Shown: piece after piece, positions 52,969 through 61,572 of the stretch
Layout: each line of letters begins with the position of its first letter
Position numbering within the stretch: the stretch's first letter is position 1
Source: Candidatus Omnitrophota bacterium
GTDB lineage: Bacteria; Omnitrophota; Gorgyraeia; Duberdicusellales; 4484-171
Assembly (NCBI GenBank): GCA_003154195.1
Contig: PMCS01000015.1
Location: forward strand, 1 to 61,796
Reading direction: 5' to 3'
DNA: 61,796 nucleotides
Made by a program: the position numbers and the translations under genes
Notes under the pieces: model-generated
Database searches by the model: none
Seen by the model: the letters and a program-made list of their open reading frames with translations, nothing else
Told to the model about the DNA's origin: nothing

Positions 52969-55900
52969 ATGAACTGTTGGAAGAAATATTTCATCACGTT
53001 TTTTGCTGTTTTATTCTTTCCCGTCTCTCATCTCTGGGCGCAAACCAGTACTATAAAGACCGAATTGATACCTTTTAGCGAAGGCGGCACCAACCTGACT
53101 AAAGAACCCAGCCAACATAGCCGTTTAGGCGGTTCGTTTGGCTTAGGCGATGTAGGCGATGTGATTGGCTTGCACAGGATCGGCGTAGGCGTTGCCTTGG
53201 ATACCCTTTGGGCTCCCGGCAACGGGCGGCTCACAACCGATATTACCATGAAGCTGGATTGGGATTTTACCAAAGACGACCTTAATGGCTATAACCAGCA
53301 TATAGCATTAAAAGAACTCTACCCTCATGTGCCTTTAGGAAAGATTAAGATATCAACCAAGGAATTTCATTTTTGCCGGCAGTTGGGTTTTAGCGCTGAC
53401 GTGGGGCTGGATATTAATATCCAGGGCAATTGGCACAATAATGTCAGTAGTGTCACAGTTGCGGACCTGGGCGTAAATATCAACGATACAGCGAATGAAA
53501 AAATCGGTCCGCATACCGGCGCCGGGCAGGATCCGGGAGATTATTCCGATAAGTATGTTCACAGCGATACGGTGAATATTACTGACCTGGCGGGTTTGGT
53601 CAGCGATGGGGCGGAGGTGGTCGTGGATTTCGTAGAAAAAGGCAGCAGCGTTTTGAAAGGCGCTGCGGGATCGCTTGCAAAATCGGCGCTGCAGGATACC
53701 CTGCAGAGTGCCTTAAAAATTTCTTTAGGCGTGCAAGTGACGCAAACTACCTATGACCGACGCATGGAGTTTGACCTGCGAGTATCCGCCAAGGATATGG
53801 ACGGTAAGCCCGTGCTGATTACCCTTGATGATGTCAGTAAGCATATTGTGATTAAGGATGAGAAGGAAGAAGTTATTGTTTATGCTGATTTGCCTGCCAA
53901 TTGCCCGCCGATTAAAGAGTTGACCCTGGAGGCAACCAATCCTACGTATTATTACAGTGAAAAGGGTAATTTTGAGGTAGGTTTGCGTACGCCATTGTTT
54001 AGCGCAACTTCCGGAGTCTTGACTGCGGGCCTTATGGATCCTAGATATCATACCCTTAAAGCGACTTATGAGCCGCAGATGAAGATCAAGGGCGATACGT
54101 TAGTCTATGTGCCGTTTCATGGCACAGTCGAAACGGGCAACCCGCGCAGCGGTTTAGGCGGGGTGGATGTCGGTATCCGCGGGAGAGACGGAACGTTTTC
54201 GACGCAAGTCGGCGTTCACCCTTCCGGGATGTTTTGGGATGATCTCTATGTCCCTTCACCCAGCGGCAGCAAAGATATTCCGCCTTATGATATTTTTGTG
54301 ATTAAACCGGGCGGTTCGCCGGTTACTTTAGCGCCTTCGTTGATCACAAAAAATGCCGATGGTTCGATGATCGTATATTGCCCGACGGATGCGGCCGAGT
54401 CGGTAAAAATATCGGGTATCGTTTCTGACTTAAGTAATAAACCTATTGAAGGCGTAGCGGTTTCAGCTTGGGGCAAAGGCCAGCAGATGGTTGTGACCAA
54501 CGCCCAGGGGCATTATGAATTCCCCCAGGCGGTCAAGAGTGATACGATTACTTTGTTCGCGCAAAAAAATGGCTACATGTTTGAAACAAAAAATGTATCA
54601 ATCGGCCCTGCCGACAAAAATGTTACCGCTAATATTAAAGCTACGACCGCGCAATTGGCCGGTTCGATAAAACTTACCCTTGCCGCCGGCCCGGGAGAAA
54701 CCCTGCCCGGATTTGTGCATATTACACGCCAGGGCGGCCAGCCGTTCATCAGCTTCGTGCAATCCGACAAAACGGTAAATATTCCGGTTGTGGATAAGCT
54801 CCAGGAAGCAATAACTATCGCGGAAGATGGTTATTCTTTTAATCCCGACAGCGCTTCCGCGACTTTTAGCGGCGCGGGTATGGAAACGAAATCGTTCAAT
54901 ATCGCGGTCATGCCGACCAGCGCCCATTCGGTCAGTCTTGCCGCGGATAAAACATCCCTGGAAGCAGGCGGAGTAAACTTTAATGACCAACGCGCGCAGG
55001 AAGAACTTACGTTGACTTCAGAGGTTAAAGATATCCGCGGCAATCCGGTTCCCGGAATGAACGTCCGCTTTGATATTACCCCCAAAGAAGGAAATATCGG
55101 CGGTTTTGCCTTCTCCAGTTACGATCGTGCCGGCGCCGGAGCAGGGGTCGGTTATGCGGCAACCGACAGCCAGGGCAAAGCAGTGATAAAGCTGAAAGCC
55201 GGTTCCGGGATAGGCAGCGTAGCGATTAAAGCGAAGGCTTTTGAAGCCGGTAAGCCTTCGGAAAATTCCTCACTTTTAAGCAGCGAGGCCATCGTCAATA
55301 TTATAAAGAGTACGCGTGTCGCGGCGCCGAAAAAGCCGCAGGCGACGGCCACTGTTTATACTAACCGCAGCGCGATAGGCGGCCGCTCGGTGCCGTCAGT
55401 GGAAGTCGGCGGAGAATTCGTTTTCCATTTTTCCGCTACGGTGGGCAATCCGCAGAACGAGCCCCTGGTTCCCGCCGGGACGATCACTGCGTATAAGATT
55501 TTGTTCTCTAAAAATAACGGGGCATGGACTGAAGAATCTTTTCCGGGTGTACCCCCGGCTACGCTGACTAAGGATTATAACGAAAAAGGAAATTACAAGA
55601 TCGGGCTTCAGGTCAAAGAACAATGCGGCCCGGACATAGAGGTTTGGTCTGATTTGGTTCAGGCACCTTTTAATGTGATCGCTTTTACGCCGCCGGAAGT
55701 AACGCTGAACGTGCCCAATGCGACAAGCGTAGCCAATATTCCCGTGGATTATTCGTTTGACGTTACCGGTTCGGATTACTTAAAGCGCATCCTGCTTGAG
55801 TTTGGCGATAATGTTTTAGACCTGGATATTGATAGCGGGATTTTAAGCGGTAAGACCCATTGGCCCGGCAGCTATTTTCATACTTACACACAGACCGGAA

Positions 55901-58137
55901 CATATACCATGAAGCTTACAGGAACAGATGTGAATAATCGTTCAACGCAGGTAACAAAACAGATTGTGGTCCAGCCGGTATCGGCGCTTAACGATACAAC
56001 GGCGCCTACCGGAACTTTAACGATCGGCAGCGGAGCGGCGACAACCGCAGTGAAGGAAACCGGCCTTACGATCAGCTCCAGTGACTCAAACAGCGGCTCG
56101 GGAGTTTATCAGGTAAGATTTTCTAATGACGGTAACAATTGGGACAGTTGGCGGTTTGCATCCTTAGATGAGCGGCCGCAACCAAGCGCCGTAAGGACAA
56201 TAGCCTGGATGCTGTCTGACGGCGCGGGTACCAAGACCGTTTATGCCCAGGTCAAAGATGCGGCAAATAACATTTCAGCACCGATTACCGCGACGGTCCA
56301 GTTGACTGCCACCGCAATCAACGCCGCGGGCAGCCTGCCCCCGCCACCGGTATTAAACAGCGCCTACCATAATGCGCCAATGCCGCATGGATCGATCACG
56401 ATCGCCCAGCGCGACGGCAACAATCTTTCCTTGAACTTATCGGCGTCCAATGATTGGGCGATTTTTATCAACCAGATGGCGTTTTCGTTTGACGGACAAA
56501 ATTGGGCGGGATGGATACCTTTTGAAACCAGCAAACAGATATCGCTGGAAGGCCATTCCGGCGCGACAAAAATCTATGTGACTTTTTCCGACCAGGCCGG
56601 CGGTCAAAGCCCGATCTATTCAGCCGATATTCCGGCGCAAACAGCGCAATCGCAGCAATCTGCTCAGCCAGCGCAATCGGCTCTACCGGGACAACCGGCG
56701 CAAACCCCTGCGCAACAACAAGGACAGGCGGGGCAACCGCCATCGGGGCAATCGGCACAGCCGGCGCAAGGCAATCCCGCGGCCAACCAGCCGGTAAGTA
56801 ATAACAATGCTTTCGTGAAAGCTATTGAGCGCGTTAAGATTAGGGAGGGGGAAGCGTTACGGCATGAAGCGCTGCGCCAACAAAACCAGGAATCCGACAA
56901 GGCGCAGCGTGAAGCTGAACGCCAGAAACGTGAAGAGGAACGTCTTGCGCGGGCAAAAGAGCGTGAATCCGCCGCCGCCGCGGCATTGCCGACAGTGGCC
57001 GTGTCTTTGCCGTCAGCGTCAGCGGCCTTGCCGTCAGTATCAGCAGCTTTACCGGCAGCGGCAGGCCCAGCGGTTGCTTCGCAAGCGGCGCAAAAGAAGA
57101 TCGACGTCAGCGTGGAAAATATTGATGTTGGACGTCAGGCCGGCTTAGGCGATAAGGTACCGGTAAAAGTTTTCCTGAAAAATAATTCTCCGGTGCGCGT
57201 TGAAGGGTGCGCGGTAAGGCTGGAAAACGAAGATGGCCTTGTCGACAAACAGCTGATCGCGTTGCAGGCTAATGAGCGTAAGACGGTTGAATTTATCTGG
57301 CTGCCTAAACGCGAAGGCCGGCAAAAATTAACCGCAGTCATTGAGCTGTCTGACGACGGTAATCTTCGCAATAATAAAATGGCGCAATCTATCGAAGTCC
57401 GGAAGAAAGAAGAAACCGGCGCGGCAGTTCAGAATGCCGTGATTTCCCGGCCAACCGAGGTATCACAAGAAACGCTGCCGGATGCGAGCGTGGAAAACGT
57501 AGATGTTCCCCGGCGAGTGGAAAAGGACAGCCGGGTCAATATAATTGTAACCGTGCGTAATAACGGGACGGCCGCTGCTCAAGGCTGTGTTGTTTTCGTG
57601 GAAAGCGAAGACGGTTTGGCGGAAAAGAAAGATATTTCTTTGGCGGCGAATGAACGAGGCCGGGAAACCTTTACCTGGACGCCAAAGGCTGAAGGCCGGC
57701 AAAAGATACACTGCCGTATAGAATGCAAGGGGGATTCTAACGAGCGTAACAACGAATCATCCGCGATGGTTTTAGTCGCGTCGGCCGCCGACGGCATAGA
57801 AAAAATGCGCGCGGCAAGGGAAGCGGAACGGGAACTTGAGCGTTCGCAGCACCAGGAAGAATCGCGCAAGGAAGCAGGCAAAAAAGAAGAGCCGGCGGCG
57901 GTTAGCCCGACGATCAGCCCGGCGGCTGTCAGCGCCGAGGCGGATGCCGGAAAGCAAAAAGAGGCCGAGCTTCGGCAGCAGGAAGAGGCACAGCAACAGG
58001 CGGCAGAGGCGCAGCGACAGGCGGCAGAGGCGCAACGGCAAAAAGAGGAAGCGCAAAAGAAGCGAGAGCTGGAAAAAAGGCTCGACAAAAGAGGCATATC
58101 CGGCATTCTTTCCGACGAGTCACAAAAGGAAAGATAG
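52969..58137 (+). CDS. 1722-residue multidomain surface protein
   Basis: AGGAGGTGGG ribosome site. Signal peptide ends HLWAQ. Recognisable parts: a carboxypeptidase-regulatory-like domain (about residues 478-560; GIVSDLSNKPIEGVAVSAWG, NAQGHYEFP); a Big_1-like domain (about 653-755; DIRGNPVPGMNVRFDI); two PKD-like domains (about 805-1005; the second with LEFGDN and SYFHTYTQTGTYTMKLTGTD); two OmpL47-like beta domains (about 1010-1220; RFSNDGNNWDSW and FSFDGQNWAGW); a Gln/Pro/Ala linker; two CARDB-like domains (about 1375-1480 and 1500-1600; RNNKMAQSIEV, NERNNESSAMV); and charged KER-rich coiled coils before each CARDB block and at the C-terminus. It has no sortase or membrane anchor, so it may attach through the barrel 49056 or its coils. 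Likely adhesin or surface scaffold. Confidence 0.9.
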   Translation: MNCWKKYFITFFAVLFFPVSHLWAQTSTIKTELIPFSEGGTNLTKEPSQHSRLGGSFGLGDVGDVIGLHRIGVGVALDTLWAPGNGRLTTDITMKLDWDFTKDDLNGYNQHIALKELYPHVPLGKIKISTKEFHFCRQLGFSADVGLDINIQGNWHNNVSSVTVADLGVNINDTANEKIGPHTGAGQDPGDYSDKYVHSDTVNITDLAGLVSDGAEVVVDFVEKGSSVLKGAAGSLAKSALQDTLQSALKISLGVQVTQTTYDRRMEFDLRVSAKDMDGKPVLITLDDVSKHIVIKDEKEEVIVYADLPANCPPIKELTLEATNPTYYYSEKGNFEVGLRTPLFSATSGVLTAGLMDPRYHTLKATYEPQMKIKGDTLVYVPFHGTVETGNPRSGLGGVDVGIRGRDGTFSTQVGVHPSGMFWDDLYVPSPSGSKDIPPYDIFVIKPGGSPVTLAPSLITKNADGSMIVYCPTDAAESVKISGIVSDLSNKPIEGVAVSAWGKGQQMVVTNAQGHYEFPQAVKSDTITLFAQKNGYMFETKNVSIGPADKNVTANIKATTAQLAGSIKLTLAAGPGETLPGFVHITRQGGQPFISFVQSDKTVNIPVVDKLQEAITIAEDGYSFNPDSASATFSGAGMETKSFNIAVMPTSAHSVSLAADKTSLEAGGVNFNDQRAQEELTLTSEVKDIRGNPVPGMNVRFDITPKEGNIGGFAFSSYDRAGAGAGVGYAATDSQGKAVIKLKAGSGIGSVAIKAKAFEAGKPSENSSLLSSEAIVNIIKSTRVAAPKKPQATATVYTNRSAIGGRSVPSVEVGGEFVFHFSATVGNPQNEPLVPAGTITAYKILFSKNNGAWTEESFPGVPPATLTKDYNEKGNYKIGLQVKEQCGPDIEVWSDLVQAPFNVIAFTPPEVTLNVPNATSVANIPVDYSFDVTGSDYLKRILLEFGDNVLDLDIDSGILSGKTHWPGSYFHTYTQTGTYTMKLTGTDVNNRSTQVTKQIVVQPVSALNDTTAPTGTLTIGSGAATTAVKETGLTISSSDSNSGSGVYQVRFSNDGNNWDSWRFASLDERPQPSAVRTIAWMLSDGAGTKTVYAQVKDAANNISAPITATVQLTATAINAAGSLPPPPVLNSAYHNAPMPHGSITIAQRDGNNLSLNLSASNDWAIFINQMAFSFDGQNWAGWIPFETSKQISLEGHSGATKIYVTFSDQAGGQSPIYSADIPAQTAQSQQSAQPAQSALPGQPAQTPAQQQGQAGQPPSGQSAQPAQGNPAANQPVSNNNAFVKAIERVKIREGEALRHEALRQQNQESDKAQREAERQKREEERLARAKERESAAAAALPTVAVSLPSASAALPSVSAALPAAAGPAVASQAAQKKIDVSVENIDVGRQAGLGDKVPVKVFLKNNSPVRVEGCAVRLENEDGLVDKQLIALQANERKTVEFIWLPKREGRQKLTAVIELSDDGNLRNNKMAQSIEVRKKEETGAAVQNAVISRPTEVSQETLPDASVENVDVPRRVEKDSRVNIIVTVRNNGTAAAQGCVVFVESEDGLAEKKDISLAANERGRETFTWTPKAEGRQKIHCRIECKGDSNERNNESSAMVLVASAADGIEKMRAAREAERELERSQHQEESRKEAGKKEEPAAVSPTISPAAVSAEADAGKQKEAELRQQEEAQQQAAEAQRQAAEAQRQKEEAQKKRELEKRLDKRGISGILSDESQKER

Positions 58138-58160
58138 GCAAACCGGTTAAGGCAATTTCG

Positions 58161-58208
58161 GCATAAAATAAAAAACTCGCTGTTAAAGCGTGTTTTTTAT
58201 TTTATGCG
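58161..58208. terminator. bidirectional terminator
   Basis: GCATAAAATAAAAAACTCGC and GCGTGTTTTTTATTTTATGC form a near-perfect inverted repeat with a T-rich second arm, just after the surface-protein gene. Confidence 0.8.
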
Positions 58209-58229
58209 GCGATTGGTTTATTTTACGAT

Positions 58230-58340
58230 ATGGTGAAAATAGGAAAGATATTGGGAGCTTCTTTTCCTGATAACTACAACACAGTTGCAGAACAGGCAAG
58301 AATGGAAAAAATAGCTAACGCATTAATGGTACTAGAATAA
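58230..58340 (+). pseudogene. 36-residue ORF, possible gene remnant
   Basis: Reads MVKIGKILGASFPDNYN, then TVAEQARMEKIANALMVLE and a stop. No ribosome site. The sequence looks protein-like rather than random but I cannot place it. It precedes the flavodoxin gene by 19 bp. Confidence 0.35.
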
Positions 58341-58359
58341 GGTTGATATGGAGGCTGAT

Positions 58360-58989
58360 ATGAAAAAGATAATTTTTGCTTTTCCGCTAACCGCTGCGTT
58401 TCTTGTATTTATGGGAGCGTTGGCTCAAATGAATTTTGCCGCAGAAGAGCTTAATTCATCAAATACAGTAAATAAAAACAAGGAGGAAGCCATGGCACCT
58501 TCAGGAACCAAAAAAATTTTGGTGGCTTATTTTTCCTACAGTGGCAACACTCGTGAGATCGCCGATCAAATTCACAAAATCGTAGGCGGCGATATATTTG
58601 AAATTCAGGCCGTAAATCCATACCCCGATGATTACAATGCGGTTGTAAAACAGGCAAGGCACGAACTCAGTTCCGGTTACAAGCCGGCATTGAAAACAAA
58701 AGTTGAGGATATCAAGTCATATGATTTAATATTCATAGGTTACCCTAATTGGTGCAGCACGATTCCCGCTCCGGTCAAAACCTTTTTGTCGGAATGCGAT
58801 TTATCGGGGAAAACCATTATCCCATTTTGCACGCATGGTGGAGGCGGCTTAGGAAGAAGCGTTTCGGATATCTCAAAGCTTTGCCCACAATCGACATTGC
58901 TGGATAGTTTTGCAATTCCGGGAAGTGACGTAAAGACTGCACAAAGCGAAGTATCCGAGTGGTTGCGAAAAATTAAAATCACGAAATAA
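58360..58989 (+). CDS. exported flavodoxin-like protein
   Basis: 209 residues from ATG 58360 with GGAGG 5 bases upstream. Signal peptide (about residues 1-28, MNFAAEE end). The flavodoxin fold is clear: ILVAYFSYSGNTREIADQIH is the FMN phosphate-binding loop, DDYNAVVKQARHEL and YDLIFIGYPNWCSTIPAPVK the isoalloxazine loop, then PFCTHGGGGLGRSVSDI. This set matches the flavodoxin_4/FldA-related family seen as exported proteins in anaerobes. An exported FMN protein suggests electron transfer outside the cytoplasm. Confidence 0.9.
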   Translation: MKKIIFAFPLTAAFLVFMGALAQMNFAAEELNSSNTVNKNKEEAMAPSGTKKILVAYFSYSGNTREIADQIHKIVGGDIFEIQAVNPYPDDYNAVVKQARHELSSGYKPALKTKVEDIKSYDLIFIGYPNWCSTIPAPVKTFLSECDLSGKTIIPFCTHGGGGLGRSVSDISKLCPQSTLLDSFAIPGSDVKTAQSEVSEWLRKIKITK

Positions 58990-59012
58990 TTTAGGCGCGC
59001 AGGGAATTAGCC

Positions 59013-59239
59013 ATGCAAAAGCGCAAACCTGGAAATATAACGAATGTTATCGTCGTAATAGGGGCCGGATCGATCGGCCAAGCGATTGCGCGGCGGGACG
59101 AGCCGGCACTCCGGACGAAGTAGGAAGCGTCGGCGCACTCCTCATGGGGCCTGACGGAGCGTTTATCACCGGCGGCGATTTCCTCATGGATGGCGGAGTA
59201 ACGGCGGCTTATTGGTTCGGCGAACTCGCCCCAAAGTGA
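59013..59239 (+). pseudogene. SDR short-chain dehydrogenase with internal deletion
   Basis: The front codes for MQKRKPGNITNVIVVIGAGS and IGQAIARR (NAD-binding start) and then runs into a stop. One frame over, from about 59103, GTPDEVGSVGALLMGPDGAF, ITGGDFLMDGGVTAAYWFGE and LAPK give the normal SDR C-terminus. The middle of the enzyme, including the catalytic Tyr-x-x-x-Lys, is gone. I infer one deletion of several hundred bases with a frameshift at about 59098-59105. Confidence 0.88.
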
Positions 59240-59299
59240 AGGAATGGGCACGGTAAGCCATGCGACCGTTATGGTATACCATATATGCTGGGTAAAATA

Positions 59300-59343
59300 T
59301 TTTACACTACATTTTTAATTTTATGATATAATGTAGTGTAAAA
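59300..59343 (+). promoter_or_regulatory. promoter overlapped by a 13-bp inverted repeat (operator or element end)
   Basis: TTTTACACTACAT (59300-59312) and ATGTAGTGTAAAA (59331-59343) are perfect inverted copies. Between and over them lie a TTTACA -35-like box (59301-59306) and an extended -10 TGATATAAT (TATAAT at 59327-59332; spacer 20). Related half sites recur at the end of the module (60318-60359). Confidence 0.7.
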
Positions 59344-59355
59344 GGAGAACTGGCA

Positions 59356-59661
59356 ATGAAGATATTAAAAGGAATATTATCGGAAAGCAAAGAATATTAT
59401 CTCGACACTGGACAGAAGATAGAAAAAAAAATATCAAGCCTCCCCCAAGGTAGTGTTAAAGAACGGCAAATAGCCGGTAAAAAATATTATTATCTCCAAT
59501 CAAGAGCGGGTAAAAAAATAGTGCACAAATATTTAGGCAAGAATAAGCCGGAAAGCCTTATGAAGCAGCTCGAGCAGCGGAAAGTTTTAAAAGTAGAACT
59601 CAAGAAAGTTAATGAAGCATTACTAATGTTAAAGAGAGCTGAAGGTAAAAAACGTGGTTAA
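59356..59661 (+). CDS. small basic protein, partner of nucleotidyltransferase 2
   Basis: 101 residues; AAAGGAG 9 bases upstream. A Lys-rich protein (KEYYLDTGQKIEKKISSLPQ, GSVKERQIAGKKYYYLQSRA, then KYLGKNKPESLMKQLEQRKV) of the kind found before nucleotidyltransferase-fold toxins; the KYYYLQSR...HKYLG motif resembles a family annotated only as hypothetical or DUF6788-like. It overlaps the next gene by 8 bases. It is a candidate antitoxin and perhaps binds the inverted repeat at its promoter; both are inference. Confidence 0.82.
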   Translation: MKILKGILSESKEYYLDTGQKIEKKISSLPQGSVKERQIAGKKYYYLQSRAGKKIVHKYLGKNKPESLMKQLEQRKVLKVELKKVNEALLMLKRAEGKKRG

Positions 59662-60352
59662 GCTTATTGACCAAATCCTGAAAGTCTTTTCCGACAATCA
59701 CCTTTTCGATGAAGGCGTCGAGCTCATCGGCAGTTGGTGTTTTCAGTTATATCAAAAGCATTTAGGCGCCAAAAGTTTCCCACTAAGAACTCAAGATATC
59801 GATTTTCTTATACCCAACCCGTTTCGCGGCAAAGAACATTCGGATTTTATCGAACAGCTTGAAAAACTCGGATTCAGCCATGATTTTAAACGAGATGGCT
59901 CGATTTACCTCTGGAACGCAGAGCTGAAGATTGAATTCATCACTCCGGAAAAAGGGCGCGGGGTTGATGGTTCGACAAAAATCAGCAAGCTTGGTATAAA
60001 CGCAATACCTTTAAGATTTGTTGCTTTTTTGCTGGATAATCCGATTACGATTGTTGATGGTGGAGTTAAAATCCGGGTCCCCAATCCTGCCAATTTTTGT
60101 CTTCACAAACTGATCATTGCCTCACGAAGACGCAAAATTGATAAAAGCATAAAAGACTTGCAACAGGCAATTTGCACATCGGTGGTATTAGATAAACAAG
60201 AATTATTGAAATTATTCAATTCTTTGCCCAGGAAATGGAAAGCGGCAATAATGCGAATGATCGATAAATCAAAAACAGAATTACCTTTATTAAATGAAGA
60301 AATAGAGAAGCTCGATCTTACACTACAAGGCGCAGATAGAAAAACGATGTAG
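59654..60352 (+). CDS. nucleotidyltransferase-fold protein 2
   Basis: 232 residues. ELIGSWCFQLYQ followed by LRTQDIDFLIP is a nucleotidyltransferase G-S/DxD motif, and ELKIEFITPEKGRG supplies the third acidic position. The rest is helical (FCLHKLIIASRRRKIDKSIK). The pattern matches NTase-domain proteins that pair with a small upstream gene in toxin-antitoxin-like modules. The sequence differs greatly from the pair at 33415-34148. Its stop codon lies within a copy of the inverted repeat found at its promoter. Confidence 0.85.
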   Translation: MVKLIDQILKVFSDNHLFDEGVELIGSWCFQLYQKHLGAKSFPLRTQDIDFLIPNPFRGKEHSDFIEQLEKLGFSHDFKRDGSIYLWNAELKIEFITPEKGRGVDGSTKISKLGINAIPLRFVAFLLDNPITIVDGGVKIRVPNPANFCLHKLIIASRRRKIDKSIKDLQQAICTSVVLDKQELLKLFNSLPRKWKAAIMRMIDKSKTELPLLNEEIEKLDLTLQGADRKTM

Positions 60353-60359
60353 TGCAAAA
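60318..60359. repeat. 3' copy of the TTTACACTACAT inverted repeat
   Basis: TTACACTACA (60318-60327) and ATGTAGTGCAAAA (60347-60359), one mismatch from the promoter copy, at the end of the nucleotidyltransferase gene and 14 bp before miaB. Confidence 0.75.
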
Positions 60360-60372
60360 TTTCCATAACAAT

Positions 60373-61572
60373 ATGAACAATAAAGAGGTAGTGAAAAAGA
60401 AGGTTTTTGTCCGCACGTTCGGTTGTCAGATGAACGACCGCGACTCGGAGGCAATTACCGGTCTTTTCAGGCAGAATGGTTATACTTTAACCGACGACCC
60501 CAAAACCGCCGACGTGATCCTGGTCAATACCTGTTCGGTGCGAGAACACGCGGAGGAGCGTGAGATATCTTTTTTAGGTTCACTAAAAAAGATATCCCGT
60601 GAAGGACGAAGGATGAAGGACGAAGGACGAGAAAAACTCATCCCTCATCCATCATCCCTCATCCCTCGGGTCATCGGCTTAATCGGCTGTATGGCCAAAG
60701 CGCGGGGGCAAGAAATCGCCAAACAGATGCCCCATGTTAACCTGATTTGTTCGCCGGCAAGCGAAGACAGGATTTTAGAATATGTGGAAAAAATCCAAAA
60801 AGACGGCGGAAGAATCATCGATTTAGAAGACCGGCAGAGAGATGAAGAATTCTACCAAGCGCCGTTCAACATCGACGCAAACCACGCCCAGGTAGTCATT
60901 TCCACGGGATGCTCTAACCACTGTACTTATTGTATTGTGCCCTCGGTCCGGGGAGAATTGCGCCTGCGTAAACCGGAAGATATTGTTGACGAAGTCAAAC
61001 GCAATATGGATTTAGGAATTACACGCATCACGCTTTTGGGGCAAAATGTTAACGACTATTGTTTTCATCCATCAAACGTAAACTTTATAGATTTGCTAAA
61101 AATGGCGGCAGACATCAATGAGATAGAAGAGGTGGACTTCATGACCAGCCATCCCAAAAATACTTCGTCGGAACTTTTTAATTTTATGGCGGGAAGCCAT
61201 AAAATTAAAAAGCAATTACACCTTCCAATTCAGTCCGGCTCTGATAAAATATTAAAAGCGATGAATCGCGGCTACCGCCGGGAGCAATACTTAAAACTGG
61301 CGGCGGATTACCGGCACATCGTTGAGGGCATCTTAGGCACGGATATTATTATCGGTTTTCCGGGGGAATCCGAACGGGATTTTTTAGATACAGTAGATAT
61401 AGTTAAAACCGTAGGTTTTAACTATGCGTATATCTTCATGTATTCACCCCGGCCGGGAACTGCCGCGGCAAAATTAGCCGACGACGTGCCGCTGGCCGAA
61501 AAAAAACGCCGCCACGCGGAGTTGCTGGCTTTACAGAAGAAAATATCTAAGGGGAATATCACTAAATATTGA
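60373..61572 (+). CDS. miaB: MiaB tRNA methylthiotransferase, with in-frame insertion and no TRAM domain
   Basis: 399 residues from ATG 60373 (a GTG at 60352 overlaps the previous stop and is less likely). MiaB adds the methylthio group to i6A37 in tRNA. The UPF0004 domain Cys residues are present (FGCQMND, VNTCSVRE, GCMAKARG: about residues 18, 52, 106). The radical-SAM cluster CSNHCTYC is at about 180-187. LGTDIIIGFPGES and YSPRPGTAA motifs are intact. Between the second and third Cys, 23 residues (EGRRMKDEGR...SLIPR, 60601-60669) are encoded by an imperfect inverted GGATGAAGGACGA repeat and are not part of the family. The protein ends about 60 residues early, at LALQKKISKGNITKY, so the TRAM tRNA-binding domain is missing. 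Catalytic activity may remain. Confidence 0.93.
   Translation: MNNKEVVKKKVFVRTFGCQMNDRDSEAITGLFRQNGYTLTDDPKTADVILVNTCSVREHAEEREISFLGSLKKISREGRRMKDEGREKLIPHPSSLIPRVIGLIGCMAKARGQEIAKQMPHVNLICSPASEDRILEYVEKIQKDGGRIIDLEDRQRDEEFYQAPFNIDANHAQVVISTGCSNHCTYCIVPSVRGELRLRKPEDIVDEVKRNMDLGITRITLLGQNVNDYCFHPSNVNFIDLLKMAADINEIEEVDFMTSHPKNTSSELFNFMAGSHKIKKQLHLPIQSGSDKILKAMNRGYRREQYLKLAADYRHIVEGILGTDIIIGFPGESERDFLDTVDIVKTVGFNYAYIFMYSPRPGTAAAKLADDVPLAEKKRRHAELLALQKKISKGNITKY
60601..60669. repeat. 69-bp palindromic GGATGAAGGACGA element inside miaB
   Basis: GAAGGACGAAGGATGAAGGA on the left arm is answered by CATCCCTCATCCATCATCCC on the right, units of GGAYGAR on both strands. Length is a multiple of three and the frame stays open. 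One-armed tracts of the same unit occur at 35090-35125, 36212-36260, 38553-38600, 41640-41680 and 43500-43530. Confidence 0.85.

Noticed and set aside
60601-60669. Intein or group II intron remnant in miaB
   Set aside because: Too short, no splice motifs, and the sequence is an inverted repeat found elsewhere.
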